Shown: one piece after another, positions 18,905-26,487 of the stretch
How the letters are laid out: the number at the start of each line of letters is the position of its first letter
Position numbering within the stretch: position 1 is the first letter of the stretch
Source of the DNA: CAYYWP01 sp050176585
Lineage (GTDB): Bacteria > Desulfobacterota > Binatia > HRBIN30 > CADEER01
NCBI GenBank assembly: GCA_050176585.1
Contig: JBFXHX010000014.1
Coordinates: 1 to 64,000, forward strand
Length of the DNA stretch: 64,000 nucleotides
Reading direction: 5' to 3'
Translations under genes and position numbers: made by a program
Notes under the pieces: generated by a model
Told to the model about the DNA's origin: nothing
Seen by the model: the letters and a program-made list of their open reading frames with translations, nothing else
The model's database searches: none

Positions 18905-19330
18905 ATGCGCATGATCGTACCCCCGTTGAGGGATCGGCGGGTGATGAACCGCCTGCTCGTGCAGTTCTTCCGCGATCACAAGGTCTCGAACTTCAAGCGT
19001 GCGATCGGCGAGATCTGTCGGTTCTACAAACTGAGGCGACCACAGGTGGAGTGGTTCGAGTACCTCGATTGGGGCCGTACGGCGGGCCGCACCTATGAAG
19101 ATGGGAAGATCCATCTCGTCCATCCGGAGAACTGGAAGCGCGGCCGCAAGTATAATTCCGAGCGGCAGTGGCTGAACGCCGTGTATCACGAAATGGGGCA
19201 TTACGTGTTGTGGACGGATGCGGAGCGCAAAGCGGACCTGTTCGCCGAGCACATGGAGCGCAACCTCGTGCGCTCGACGACGGGCACGGCGTCCGGCAAC
19301 CGGACGCGTCTGGTGCGCAAGGCGGCATGA
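18905..19330 (+). CDS. Small HExxH putative metalloprotease, ImmA/IrrE-like core
   Basis: This 141-residue protein has HEMGH at 95-99 in the context NAVYHEMGHYVLWTDAERKADLFAEHM. The pattern of HExxH followed about 12 residues later by an acidic residue and FAxxxM resembles the zinc site of ImmA/IrrE peptidases, although the rest is unlike them. The N-terminal half is basic and may bind nucleic acid or a partner. The ATG at 18905 is supported by a promoter and GGAG site. It overlaps the next gene by ATGA. Function is unknown; zinc peptidase activity is inferred from the motif. Confidence 0.6.
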   Translation: MRMIVPPLRDRRVMNRLLVQFFRDHKVSNFKRAIGEICRFYKLRRPQVEWFEYLDWGRTAGRTYEDGKIHLVHPENWKRGRKYNSERQWLNAVYHEMGHYVLWTDAERKADLFAEHMERNLVRSTTGTASGNRTRLVRKAA

Positions 19331-19881
19331 GTGCTCCGGGCGGCAGCAGCGACCCGCCCGCGGTCAAAGACCGGTGGTGGGTCGATACGGGCGAGAAGAA
19401 GCGCGAACGCGCGCAACCGCCCGCAATGCCGGTCGGCAGCCGCTTCTACCGCAGCAGCGTGGGATTCGACCAAGAAACAGCGCGCGCGCGGTTGACCGAC
19501 CTCAACCTGAAGTTGCTCGAGGCCGCCAATCCGGAAGAGGGGACGTGGGGGTACGTGAAGCTCGCAGAGAAGCCGCACCAGGCGCAGAACCGGGATCGCA
19601 TCACGGCGCAGCTCGCGATGCCTCCGCATGCGCGCGGGGTGGTGGTCGATTGCGGGCGTACCCTGCGCCTGCTCGTCACCGGATCGCCGATGGGCGAGCG
19701 GGTGCTGGATCTGACGCTCGGCGATCCGCCGTCGTTCGATGCGTGGATCGCCGGCGACTGGGTGCGCGAGCGCGTGTTCCGCGATCAGCGCAGCGCGCTC
19801 GCCGCGTTCAAGCGCCTGATCGCCGAGTTTCTTTCACCGGAGGCGATCGCCACCTGGCAGTCGTTGCGGGCGCAGCTCTGA
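19327..19881 (+). CDS. Unknown protein coupled to the HExxH gene
   Basis: This 184-residue soluble protein has no motif I recognise. It begins with a disordered polar segment (to about 40), then a compact domain with GTWGYVKLAEKPHQAQNRD and a C-terminal helical part (FKRLIAEFLSPEAIATW). No signal peptide or membrane helix is present. Its ATG overlaps the stop of the HExxH gene (ATGA), so the two products are made together and could interact. Its stop is 1 bp from the stop of the convergent gene. The partnership is inferred from overlap only. Confidence 0.6.
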   Translation: MSAPGGSSDPPAVKDRWWVDTGEKKRERAQPPAMPVGSRFYRSSVGFDQETARARLTDLNLKLLEAANPEEGTWGYVKLAEKPHQAQNRDRITAQLAMPPHARGVVVDCGRTLRLLVTGSPMGERVLDLTLGDPPSFDAWIAGDWVRERVFRDQRSALAAFKRLIAEFLSPEAIATWQSLRAQL

Positions 19882-19882
19882 C

Positions 19883-20200
19883 TCAACGCGAGCGCGGAGC
19901 GGGGCCGGTCCGGCGAGGCCGCGAGCGCTCCACGCGCCGCGGAGCAGCGGCAGCGCCGAAGGCGCGTTCCGGGTCCCAGTACTTGCGAATCCCGAAATAA
20001 TAACAGCAAGCTTCTGCATCGAGGTCGTTGTTGAACGTGCGCGTGCGTCCGTCCTGGAATTGGACGCGGACCAAACAAGTGCCCCCGGGGACGGTCGAGG
20101 TCATTTCCTCGACTACACGCCCCTCACCCCACTGCAGGTAGTCGCGGTGCGTGACGATATCGCCGAGACGCAGAAACAGGCGAAAGCCATTGGTACCCAT
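19883..20200 (-). CDS. Small DUF3553-like protein
   Basis: This 105-residue protein opens with GDIVTHRDYLQWGEGRVVEE and VRVQFQDGRTRTF. That is the beta-barrel pattern of DUF3553/Tudor-like modules, which start with a 'GD-V-H--G-G-V' strand and end in an acidic turn. A Cys-Cys pair (EACCYYFG) and a basic disordered tail follow. The start at 20200 gives this domain directly. Tudor-like modules of this kind are found in UvrD/CarD-type nucleic-acid proteins. The role here is unknown. Confidence 0.55.
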   Translation of the reverse strand: MGTNGFRLFLRLGDIVTHRDYLQWGEGRVVEEMTSTVPGGTCLVRVQFQDGRTRTFNNDLDAEACCYYFGIRKYWDPERAFGAAAAPRRVERSRPRRTGPAPRSR

Positions 20201-20315
20201 TGCTGTTTCTCGGATAGCATGCCGGTGCCGGCGCGCAGAAGGCACCCATCGCGCGCGGTCCCGCGCGTCATCGCCGGCCAGCGCACCGACCGCGCATCGG
20301 CGCCCGGGCCACAGC

Positions 20316-20344
20316 TTGACTGCCCAGCCCACCGACTCTATGCT
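20316..20344 (+). promoter_or_regulatory. Sigma-70-type promoter for mobA
   Basis: TTGACT (20316-20321), a 17-base spacer and TATGCT (20339-20344) match the vegetative consensus well. Transcription would start near 20351, about 40 nt before the mobA ATG. Confidence 0.62.
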
Positions 20345-20391
20345 CCGCGGGAATTTTCGCCGAGCTTCGGTGCCGTTAGTCGTGTCAGCTC

Positions 20392-21018
20392 ATGAGTGAG
20401 CACCCCACCTGGCTCAGCTCCCGTGTGACTGGCGTGATTCTGGCCGGCGGCCGCAACAGTCGCATGGGCGGTCGCGATAAGGCTTTTCTGCGTGTGAACG
20501 GCGAGACGATCTTCACCCGCACACTGGCTGTCCTCCGCCGCTGTTTCGGGCACGTCGTCGTGGTGAGCAATGCGCCGCACAAGTACGCGGAGTACCCAGT
20601 TGCAGTCACGCGCGACGAGCTCGTCGGCCTCGGTCCGCTCGGCGGCTTGCACGCGGCACTCGGCTGCCTACCGACGCCGTACGCGTTCGTCACCGCCTGT
20701 GACATGCCGTACCTGCGCGAGGAGCCGATCCGTTATCTCGTGTCGCTGCTGGCGGATCAGGATGCGATCGTGCCGAGCTGGGACGGCGACATCGAACCGC
20801 TGCACGCGCTGTATGCGGCGCGGCTGCGGCCGCGCATCGCCCAGGTGGCCGCACGTGGCGGCCAGGGGGTGCGCGATCTCCTGCTGGAGATCAACGTCCA
20901 GTACGTGCCGCAGGCCGTGATGGAGAGCGTGGTGGGAGCGGAAGAATCGTTTCGCAACATCAATACACCCGAGGAGGCGGCGCGATTCGCCGTCCAAGTG
21001 GGGGGGGAACCCACCTGA
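20392..21018 (+). CDS. mobA: Molybdenum cofactor guanylyltransferase MobA
   Basis: This 208-residue enzyme adds GMP to molybdopterin to form the guanine dinucleotide cofactor used by DMSO-reductase-family enzymes. The nucleotide-binding block VILAGGRNSRMGGRDKAF is intact, as are GPLGGLHAAL and the metal-binding TACDMPYL. The C-terminal NINTPEE is also typical. Length fits. It is preceded by a clear promoter and its stop overlaps an ATG at 21018, although the next gene more likely starts at 21087. No molybdoenzyme is in the window. Confidence 0.92.
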   Translation: MSEHPTWLSSRVTGVILAGGRNSRMGGRDKAFLRVNGETIFTRTLAVLRRCFGHVVVVSNAPHKYAEYPVAVTRDELVGLGPLGGLHAALGCLPTPYAFVTACDMPYLREEPIRYLVSLLADQDAIVPSWDGDIEPLHALYAARLRPRIAQVAARGGQGVRDLLLEINVQYVPQAVMESVVGAEESFRNINTPEEAARFAVQVGGEPT

Positions 21019-21086
21019 TGTTCCAGTGCGCGCCACCGGCGGCGGTGTCCGCCGGGCGCGCTATGCAGGGAGGAGAGCAACCGAGC

Positions 21087-21686
21087 ATGGACGAGGATCC
21101 CATTCGGGCTGCGCTGGAGGAATGGACGCGGGGGCTGGCCCCCCTCGCCGCCCGGATCGCCCTGTTCAACCGCGTGCGCGATCTCGCGTATCGATATCCC
21201 TCCAGCCGCAATCCGCTCGAGGTGCTGCGCGACGGTGCCGGTTCGTGCTCGGGCAAACACTACCTACTGGGCGAGCTGTACCGCCGTCTCGGAGTGCCGG
21301 TGCGGCACATGCAGTGCACCTACCGCTTCAACGACTCGCCATTGCCGTTCCCCGATCACATGCAGGAGCTGTTGCAGAAGAACGAGATCGTCGATGTGCA
21401 CGACTATCTGCAGATCGGCGTCGACGGCGACTGGGTGGACGTCGATGCCACATGGCCGCTGGCGCTACGCGATTTCGGCCTCCCCGTCACCGACGATTGG
21501 GATGGCCGCTCCTCGATGAACCTGACCGTGGTTTCCGATGAGCACGAGCAGGTGAGCGGCGATCTGGCCAAGGCAAAAGAGGAGCGACTCTCGCGGTTGA
21601 CGCCGCGCCAGCGCATGCTGCGCAAGCAGTTTCTCGAGGCGCTCGGTCAGTGGGTGCTCGAGCTCCAAGCCGAGGCCCCGCGCTAA
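21087..21686 (+). CDS. Transglutaminase-like protein
   Basis: This 199-residue soluble protein has the Cys-His-Asp layout of the transglutaminase-like fold: GSCSGKH with Cys54, VHDYLQI with His105, and WVDVDATWP with Asp118/Asp120. The spacing fits an arylamine-acetyltransferase or transglutaminase-like hydrolase. The ATG at 21087 is preferred because AGGAGAG precedes it; ATG 21018 (TGATG overlap with mobA) and ATG 21063 are in frame. It follows mobA directly and probably shares its transcript. Substrate unknown. Confidence 0.65.
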   Translation: MDEDPIRAALEEWTRGLAPLAARIALFNRVRDLAYRYPSSRNPLEVLRDGAGSCSGKHYLLGELYRRLGVPVRHMQCTYRFNDSPLPFPDHMQELLQKNEIVDVHDYLQIGVDGDWVDVDATWPLALRDFGLPVTDDWDGRSSMNLTVVSDEHEQVSGDLAKAKEERLSRLTPRQRMLRKQFLEALGQWVLELQAEAPR

Positions 21687-21687
21687 G

Positions 21688-21721
21688 GCGCCGCCCCCGC
21701 GTCGCGCACCCGCGGCGGCGC
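21688..21721. terminator. GC hairpin between convergent genes
   Basis: GCGCCGCC (21688-21695) and GGCGGCGC (21714-21721) form a perfect 8-bp stem with an 18-base loop, directly after the transglutaminase-like stop and before the convergent M20 stop. No T-run follows on either strand. Confidence 0.45.
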
Positions 21722-21752
21722 ACGTTGGCCATCACCTCGGCGCGCGCGGCCT

Positions 21753-23135
21753 CTACATCGTGCGCAGCGCGTTGTAGATCACGCGAACCGCAGTACCGAG
21801 CGCATTCACGGGGATGCGCTCGTCGACGCCGTGGACCGTGCTGATCACATCCTTGGGCAGCAAGACCGGGAAGAATCCGTACGCCGGCACGCCGCGCTGC
21901 CGGAAAAACCGCGAGTCGGTCGCGCCAATGGTCATCGACTCGGTGATCACCACGCCCGGATAGGCCGCGGCCGCCGCGCGGCGCATCGCGATGAACAGCG
22001 GCGTATCCGTCGGCGACGGCGGTGTGGCATCCGGCGCCTGCAGCACTTCGATGCGGATGCCGGGGTCGTCGATCACCTTGCGGAGCTGGTCCACGAACGC
22101 TTGCGGCTTGCTGCCGGGCAGCAAGCGGCAGTCGAGCACGGCTTCGGCGCGCTCGGGAATCACGTTCGGTTTGTACCCGGCGTCGAGCATGGTCAGCGAG
22201 ACCGTGTCGCGGGTCATTGCCGCGGTCCATGGCTCGTGCGCGAGCAGCCCGTCGGCGAACAACCACACCACTGGATTGTTCAAGCGCCGCAGCGCCAGAC
22301 CTTCGAGGCCGTCGACCTGTTTGCCCACCCGCTGAAACACGCGGCGGGAAATCGGGGTCAAGCGAGGCGCCGGCGGATTGTCGAGTACGCGCGTGAGCGC
22401 CTGCGTGAGGCGGCGCGGCGCCGCGCCGGGGAAAGGCCGCGAGCCGTGTCCGGCGGGACCCTCGGCGATCAGCTTCAGCCACAGCAACTGTTTCTCCGCC
22501 ACCGAGATCAGCAGCGCCGGCACGGGTAGTAAGTCGGTGATGCCACTGCCGCCTTCGTCCCATACAGCTTCGGCGTCGAGGAGATCTGCTCGGTGGCGCG
22601 CGAGCCAGCCGGTTCCTTCGATACCGCCCACCTCCTCGTCGGGCACGGCGAGAAAGATCAGGTCGCGCTCGGGCTGCTCCCCGCGCTCGGCGAGTAGCCG
22701 CATAGCCATCAGCATGGCGATGCCGAGACCTTTCATGTCGATCGCGCCGCGTCCGTAGATCACGCCGTCGCGTATCTCGCCCGAAAGCGGCGGGAACGAC
22801 CAACGCGCCGGTTCGGCCGGCACGACGTCCATGTGGTTCAGCAGTACGATCGGTTTCCGCGCCGGCCCCCGGCCGGGGAGGCGCGCGACGAGGATCGGCT
22901 TTTCGGGCGAAGCTCCCAGCGTCTCCCACGCGATGCCGGCGCGCTGCAGCTCAGCGGCGAGGAACGCCGCTGCCTGCGCGGTCGCTCCCGGCGGGTTCTG
23001 CGTATCGATGCGAATGTAGCCGGAGAGCAGTGCGGCGGCTTCGCGGGTGACCTGGTCCCAGTTCGGCTCTGCGGCGCGCGCCGATGGCGTGCCGACGACG
23101 GCGAGCAATGAGAACAGTAGAGCGCGCAGGGGCAT
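21753..23135 (-). CDS. Secreted M20-family metallopeptidase
   Basis: This 460-residue enzyme has a signal peptide (about 1-21, cleaved after SARA) and an M20/M28-clan di-zinc site: NHMDVVP with His101 and Asp103, GRGAIDMKG with Asp133, and PDEEVGG with the catalytic Glu pair at 167-168. The dimerisation domain begins near KLIAEGPAGHGSRP. It should cut C-terminal residues from peptides, or N-acyl amino acids, in the periplasm. The closest known type is the carboxypeptidase S/ArgE-like M20 group. It is divergent from the cohesin-like genes. Confidence 0.88.
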   Translation of the reverse strand: MPLRALLFSLLAVVGTPSARAAEPNWDQVTREAAALLSGYIRIDTQNPPGATAQAAAFLAAELQRAGIAWETLGASPEKPILVARLPGRGPARKPIVLLNHMDVVPAEPARWSFPPLSGEIRDGVIYGRGAIDMKGLGIAMLMAMRLLAERGEQPERDLIFLAVPDEEVGGIEGTGWLARHRADLLDAEAVWDEGGSGITDLLPVPALLISVAEKQLLWLKLIAEGPAGHGSRPFPGAAPRRLTQALTRVLDNPPAPRLTPISRRVFQRVGKQVDGLEGLALRRLNNPVVWLFADGLLAHEPWTAAMTRDTVSLTMLDAGYKPNVIPERAEAVLDCRLLPGSKPQAFVDQLRKVIDDPGIRIEVLQAPDATPPSPTDTPLFIAMRRAAAAAYPGVVITESMTIGATDSRFFRQRGVPAYGFFPVLLPKDVISTVHGVDERIPVNALGTAVRVIYNALRTM

Positions 23136-23199
23136 CGAGGCGGTTCGGCAGGGTGCGAGGTTTCCTACTCGGTTGCGCGTCCCTGTGCTAGCCCGCGGC

Positions 23200-23229
23200 T
23201 TGCACCGCGCTGGAGCGCGTGTCTATGAG
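23200..23229 (+). promoter_or_regulatory. Candidate promoter abutting the cohesin-like gene start
   Basis: TTGCAC (23200-23205), an 18-base spacer and TATGAG (23224-23229) lie so that transcription would begin at about the ATG at 23236. No Shine-Dalgarno precedes this ATG, so a leaderless mRNA is possible. Confidence 0.4.
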
Positions 23230-23235
23230 AACCAG

Positions 23236-24375
23236 ATGCGGCGAAACGCGCTGGCCCGAATGGCGGCGAGGGTGCGCTGCGCCGCGCCGCTTGCGGCGGT
23301 GCTGCTCCTGGCGACGACGGCTCACGGCGTGCGGTTGGTGGCCACCGATGCGCAGGTCTCGCAACCGGGTGAATACGGGCAGATCTGCGTGGTGCTGGAC
23401 ACCGGCGGGTTGGAGGTGGCGGGCACGCAGAACGATCTCGTGTGGGACGGCAGCTGCGCCACGCTCGACGAGAGCAATTGCAGCGCCGCCGGTTCGCATG
23501 GCAAGCAGGCGCTCTTCAAATTACAGCGCGAGGATTTCCGCATGCGCGCGCTGGTGCTGTCGCTGGCGAATACCAATCCGATCGGCAACGGGCAGACGCT
23601 CTACTGCTGCAACGTCCAGTCGGAAGCGGCACCGGGGAGCTGCTGTGCGATCAATCTGGTCGCCGCCACCGCGAGCGATCCGAGCGGAAATCCGCTCGGC
23701 GCACAGGGGAGCCCCGGGCGGATCTGCACGGCTCAGGGGGGCAGGGGCATCGGCAGTGTCGGATCTTCGGCCCGTTCAGGCCCGCTGAGCGCTTCCAACG
23801 CGGGCGTGGAGCCGCAAGCGGCGGCGCCCGCCGCGGAACCCGCACCGGCCGGTGCCGGGTCGGCGCCGGCCGCACCGCCAGCCGCGCAAGTGCTGCCCGG
23901 CGGCGGCGCGCGCGCCGCCGCACCAGGCGCACCGCAAACCCCGGCTGGCGCGCCGCGCGCGCCAGCGCCTGCGGAAGCGGTGCCCGGACAGCCGGCAACG
24001 CCGGGGGCCCCGCCCGCGGGTGGAGCGCCGGTGAGTGCCGTTCCACCCGCGACCCTGGCACCGGCGCTTGCACCGGTGGGTTCGCCGGCCTCGGGGCAGC
24101 TCACCCCTGTCGTCACTGCCGAGGCTACGGCCGTCGAAACCGCGGCGAGTATGCCGACGCCTCCAGACACCGCGACCCCGCTCGCGCCGACGGTGGCGCG
24201 GCGCACGAGCGCGCCCGCATCCACCGCGACGGCCGCACAGGCGCGCGGAACCGGTCGGCGCGGCCCATTCGGCTGCGAGATCGGCAACGGCGAAAGCGCG
24301 GTCTCTCTATTGCTGTTTGCGATCCTGCTCGTGGCAGCCAAGCTCTCGCGCCGCTGGCGCACACCGCATACGTGA
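23236..24375 (+). CDS. Cohesin-like secreted protein with Pro/Ala linker and C-terminal anchor
   Basis: This 379-residue protein has a signal peptide (1-31) and one Cys-rich beta domain (about 32-165). Landmarks are CVVLDTGGLEVAGTQNDL, WDGSCATL, LVLSLANTNPIGNG, LYCCNV and ASDPSGNPLG. VAGTQND domains resemble cohesin-like modules in other environmental deltaproteobacterial proteins. Residues 170-340 are a low-complexity Pro/Ala/Gly linker. The tail has Cys347 (FGCEIGNG), a hydrophobic stretch and a basic end (KLSRRWR), a layout like MYXO-CTERM surface-sorting signals. The next gene is a shorter paralogue 16 bp downstream. Ligand unknown. Confidence 0.65.
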   Translation: MRRNALARMAARVRCAAPLAAVLLLATTAHGVRLVATDAQVSQPGEYGQICVVLDTGGLEVAGTQNDLVWDGSCATLDESNCSAAGSHGKQALFKLQREDFRMRALVLSLANTNPIGNGQTLYCCNVQSEAAPGSCCAINLVAATASDPSGNPLGAQGSPGRICTAQGGRGIGSVGSSARSGPLSASNAGVEPQAAAPAAEPAPAGAGSAPAAPPAAQVLPGGGARAAAPGAPQTPAGAPRAPAPAEAVPGQPATPGAPPAGGAPVSAVPPATLAPALAPVGSPASGQLTPVVTAEATAVETAASMPTPPDTATPLAPTVARRTSAPASTATAAQARGTGRRGPFGCEIGNGESAVSLLLFAILLVAAKLSRRWRTPHT

Positions 24376-24391
24376 GGAGGGAGGAGCTCCC

Positions 24392-25009
24392 ATGCCGATA
24401 CCGAGGCACCCGATACCTATCCTGGTCCTCGCCGCGATCCTCGCCATCCCCGCCTTGGTGCTGGGCGCGGACATCACCATGCAGGCGACCAAGAGCGACG
24501 GCGGCGCCGTTCGCCTATGTGTCGGGCTCAACTCGAGCGGTGAGAAGGTCGCGGGCACGCAGAACGATCTCGTCTGGGACGGCAGCTGTGCGCGACTGAA
24601 GTCGGATAGTTGCGCGGCCGTACCGGATGCGAAGAAACCGCTGCACGGCAACGTTCCCGCGAACGCCCAGAACACGTACCGCGCCCTCGTGTTCGCGCTC
24701 GACAACGTCGATCCCATCCGGGACGGAGCGCTCTATTGCTGCGATTTCGAGCTGACGGCGGCGGCGGAGTGCTGCGCGGTGAAGCTCGACCGGCTCGGCG
24801 CCTCCGATCCGGTCGGCAACGCGCTGCCGGCGAGCGGACAGCCGCCCGCCATCTGCCTGGCCAGTGGGGCTCCCGCATCGGGCGATGTCGTACCGGCCCC
24901 CGGCGCTGCTCCCGCAACCTCTGGGTCCACCGCACCGTGGCTCTGGATCGGCCTGATTGCGGCCGCCGTGATCATCGCGGCGCTACTGGCGACGCGCAGA
25001 AAAGCCTGA
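24392..25009 (+). CDS. Cohesin-like membrane-anchored protein, paralogue of the upstream gene
   Basis: This 205-residue protein repeats the domain of its neighbour: LCVGLNSSGEKVAGTQNDL, VWDGSCARL, LVFALDNVDPIRDG, LYCCDFEL and GASDPVGNALP, with the Cys positions kept. It has a signal peptide (about 1-25) and a C-terminal helix (183-200) ending in TRRKA, so the domain sits outside the cell anchored in a membrane. The linker is much shorter than in the paralogue. A very strong ribosome site (GAGGAGGGAGGAG) precedes the ATG. The pair probably arose by tandem duplication. Confidence 0.65.
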   Translation: MPIPRHPIPILVLAAILAIPALVLGADITMQATKSDGGAVRLCVGLNSSGEKVAGTQNDLVWDGSCARLKSDSCAAVPDAKKPLHGNVPANAQNTYRALVFALDNVDPIRDGALYCCDFELTAAAECCAVKLDRLGASDPVGNALPASGQPPAICLASGAPASGDVVPAPGAAPATSGSTAPWLWIGLIAAAVIIAALLATRRKA

Positions 25010-25336
25010 GGCTGTCGCGCGTGGTGGATCGCCGGGGCGGCGACGGCGGGACGCGCAAAGCACGATCGGCGGGCGCGCGCGCAGTGCAATCGGCGCGCAG
25101 CATAGAGTCCGCTCCCTCCAGTGACACCACTGGAGCATGTGCGGTTTCACTACACGTGCGGCATTCCTTCCCGCTCCGCTGGCGCGCGCGGAGCCGGGAT
25201 AGACCGGCTCACCGGCCGACTGTATCGTGCGGTGGTCCGTGCCGCGGCGCGGCTCCGCCCAGCCGCCGCGCATGTCGCGCTCGTGACCGACGGCTGAGGG
25301 CGTACGAGCAGTAGCTCTCCCGGCGGGCGGCGCCGC
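25010..25336. other. Convergent intergenic region holding one clear hairpin
   Basis: About 330 bp separate the stops of two convergent units. I see no gene here; the only clear structure is the inverted repeat at 25116-25135, listed separately. Confidence 0.5.
25116..25135. terminator. Perfect hairpin, candidate bidirectional terminator
   Basis: CTCCAGTG (25116-25123), loop ACAC, CACTGGAG (25128-25135) form a perfect 8-bp stem with a tight loop between convergent genes. There is no T-run. Confidence 0.45.
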
Positions 25337-26056
25337 TCAGCTCAGCAGCCCGCGGGGCCCGTGCGCGACCGGCAGCGATTCCGCGAACTCGATCCCCTGA
25401 TCCGGCGCCATGCGCACCCGGTGGTATGTGACCGCATGGCGCTCGAGAGGGCAGTGCACGAGCACCGCCAGATGCGCGCCGTCCTCGGCGCCCGTCATCA
25501 CGGCGGGCTCGACGCGTTCGAGCGGGCGTTCGATGCGCCAGTCCGCACCGGAGGTGAGCTGGCTGAACTCTTGTGCGTCCGCGAGCACGGTCGAATGCAC
25601 CCACCGCTGGCTCGCCCACAGCTCCTGCATCGCGACCCAGTACTCGAAGACGCCCTCCGCAGAGGGCTCGATCGCGAAGTGGCGGTAGAGCAACTCCACA
25701 TCTTGATCGTTGCGCGCGCGCGGACCCGTCGCCGCATCGGGCGGCGGGTGCCAGTCGAGCAGGCCGATCACGCCGTCGACGTCCGTCCCCACCCGCGTGA
25801 CCAATGGGCGGACGAGCAAGTCCCTGCCGCTGCGGCCGTAGAACCGGTACCGCACGACGCGGCCTTCGGCGAGCCGCACGCGCCCGAGCGATTGGAGCAC
25901 CGCGTGCGCATTGGCCTCGAACAGGCCCTGCCAGTACCGCGGATCGTCCGCGTTGCGCCGTTCCTCGGGCAGGGCTTCGCTCGCGGCGCGGCGGGCGGCG
26001 GCGACGCGGTCGCGCAGGTCGCGCACGATCGAAGCATCGATGTGCTCGATCTGCAC
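25337..26056 (-). CDS. Unknown protein, last gene of the ispG unit
   Basis: This 239-residue soluble protein starts at GTG 26056 (with GGAG upstream), 20 bp after the previous stop. Landmarks are IEHIDASIVRDLRDRVAAARR, RYWQGLFEANAHAVLQSLGRV, VVRYRFYGRSGRDLLVRPLV and FEYWVAMQELWASQRWVHS. There is no signal peptide, membrane helix or familiar catalytic motif. The alternating charged and aromatic strands suggest an alpha/beta fold. The call as a gene rests on its coherent length, on codon usage like its neighbours, and on tight packing behind the preceding gene. Confidence 0.6.
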   Translation of the reverse strand: MQIEHIDASIVRDLRDRVAAARRAASEALPEERRNADDPRYWQGLFEANAHAVLQSLGRVRLAEGRVVRYRFYGRSGRDLLVRPLVTRVGTDVDGVIGLLDWHPPPDAATGPRARNDQDVELLYRHFAIEPSAEGVFEYWVAMQELWASQRWVHSTVLADAQEFSQLTSGADWRIERPLERVEPAVMTGAEDGAHLAVLVHCPLERHAVTYHRVRMAPDQGIEFAESLPVAHGPRGLLS

Positions 26057-26076
26057 GACGCCGCTCCGATGCGCCC

Positions 26077-26427
26077 CTACCGCCCGCGCACGGCGGCGCG
26101 ATTCGCCCGGACCGCCGCCAAGCTCACTACATTGCTCGGCGGTGCGCCCAAGTCCTGCGCCGCGCTCGGTGGTGGACCCAGTTCGTCCACCTCCACCCAC
26201 TCCTCTTCGGGGGCTGCGCTGCGCGCGGTCACCAGGCGACTCTGATGATGGAGGATCACCCGGGCCTCCGCTTCGCTGATCGGGCGGCCGAACACGTGGG
26301 CGGAGGCGCCGTTCTGTCCGTTGGCCCAGCGGGCGAAGTCCGCCGCGGATGGTGTCCGGCCGAGCTCCACGGCGCAACGGCGCACCACGAAGCCGATCAT
26401 CATCTTGGGCAAACGCGGTAGGCGCAT
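26077..26427 (-). CDS. Unknown 116-aa protein between ispG and another unknown gene
   Basis: This is a small basic protein. The N-terminal half is ordered, with VRRCAVELGRTPSAADFARWANGQ, VFGRPISEAEARVILHH and QSRLVTARS; it looks helical and could be a DNA-binding-like helix bundle. The C-terminal half is acidic then Pro/Ala-rich and probably disordered. It lies 60 bp after the ispG stop on the same strand and 20 bp before the next unknown gene. No function can be assigned. Confidence 0.5.
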   Translation of the reverse strand: MRLPRLPKMMIGFVVRRCAVELGRTPSAADFARWANGQNGASAHVFGRPISEAEARVILHHQSRLVTARSAAPEEEWVEVDELGPPPSAAQDLGAPPSNVVSLAAVRANRAAVRGR

Positions 26428-26487
26428 TGTGCTGCCAGCTGCGTTAGCAGGTGTATGCCGGGCGCGGGTCGCGGCGCAAGCCGCGGA

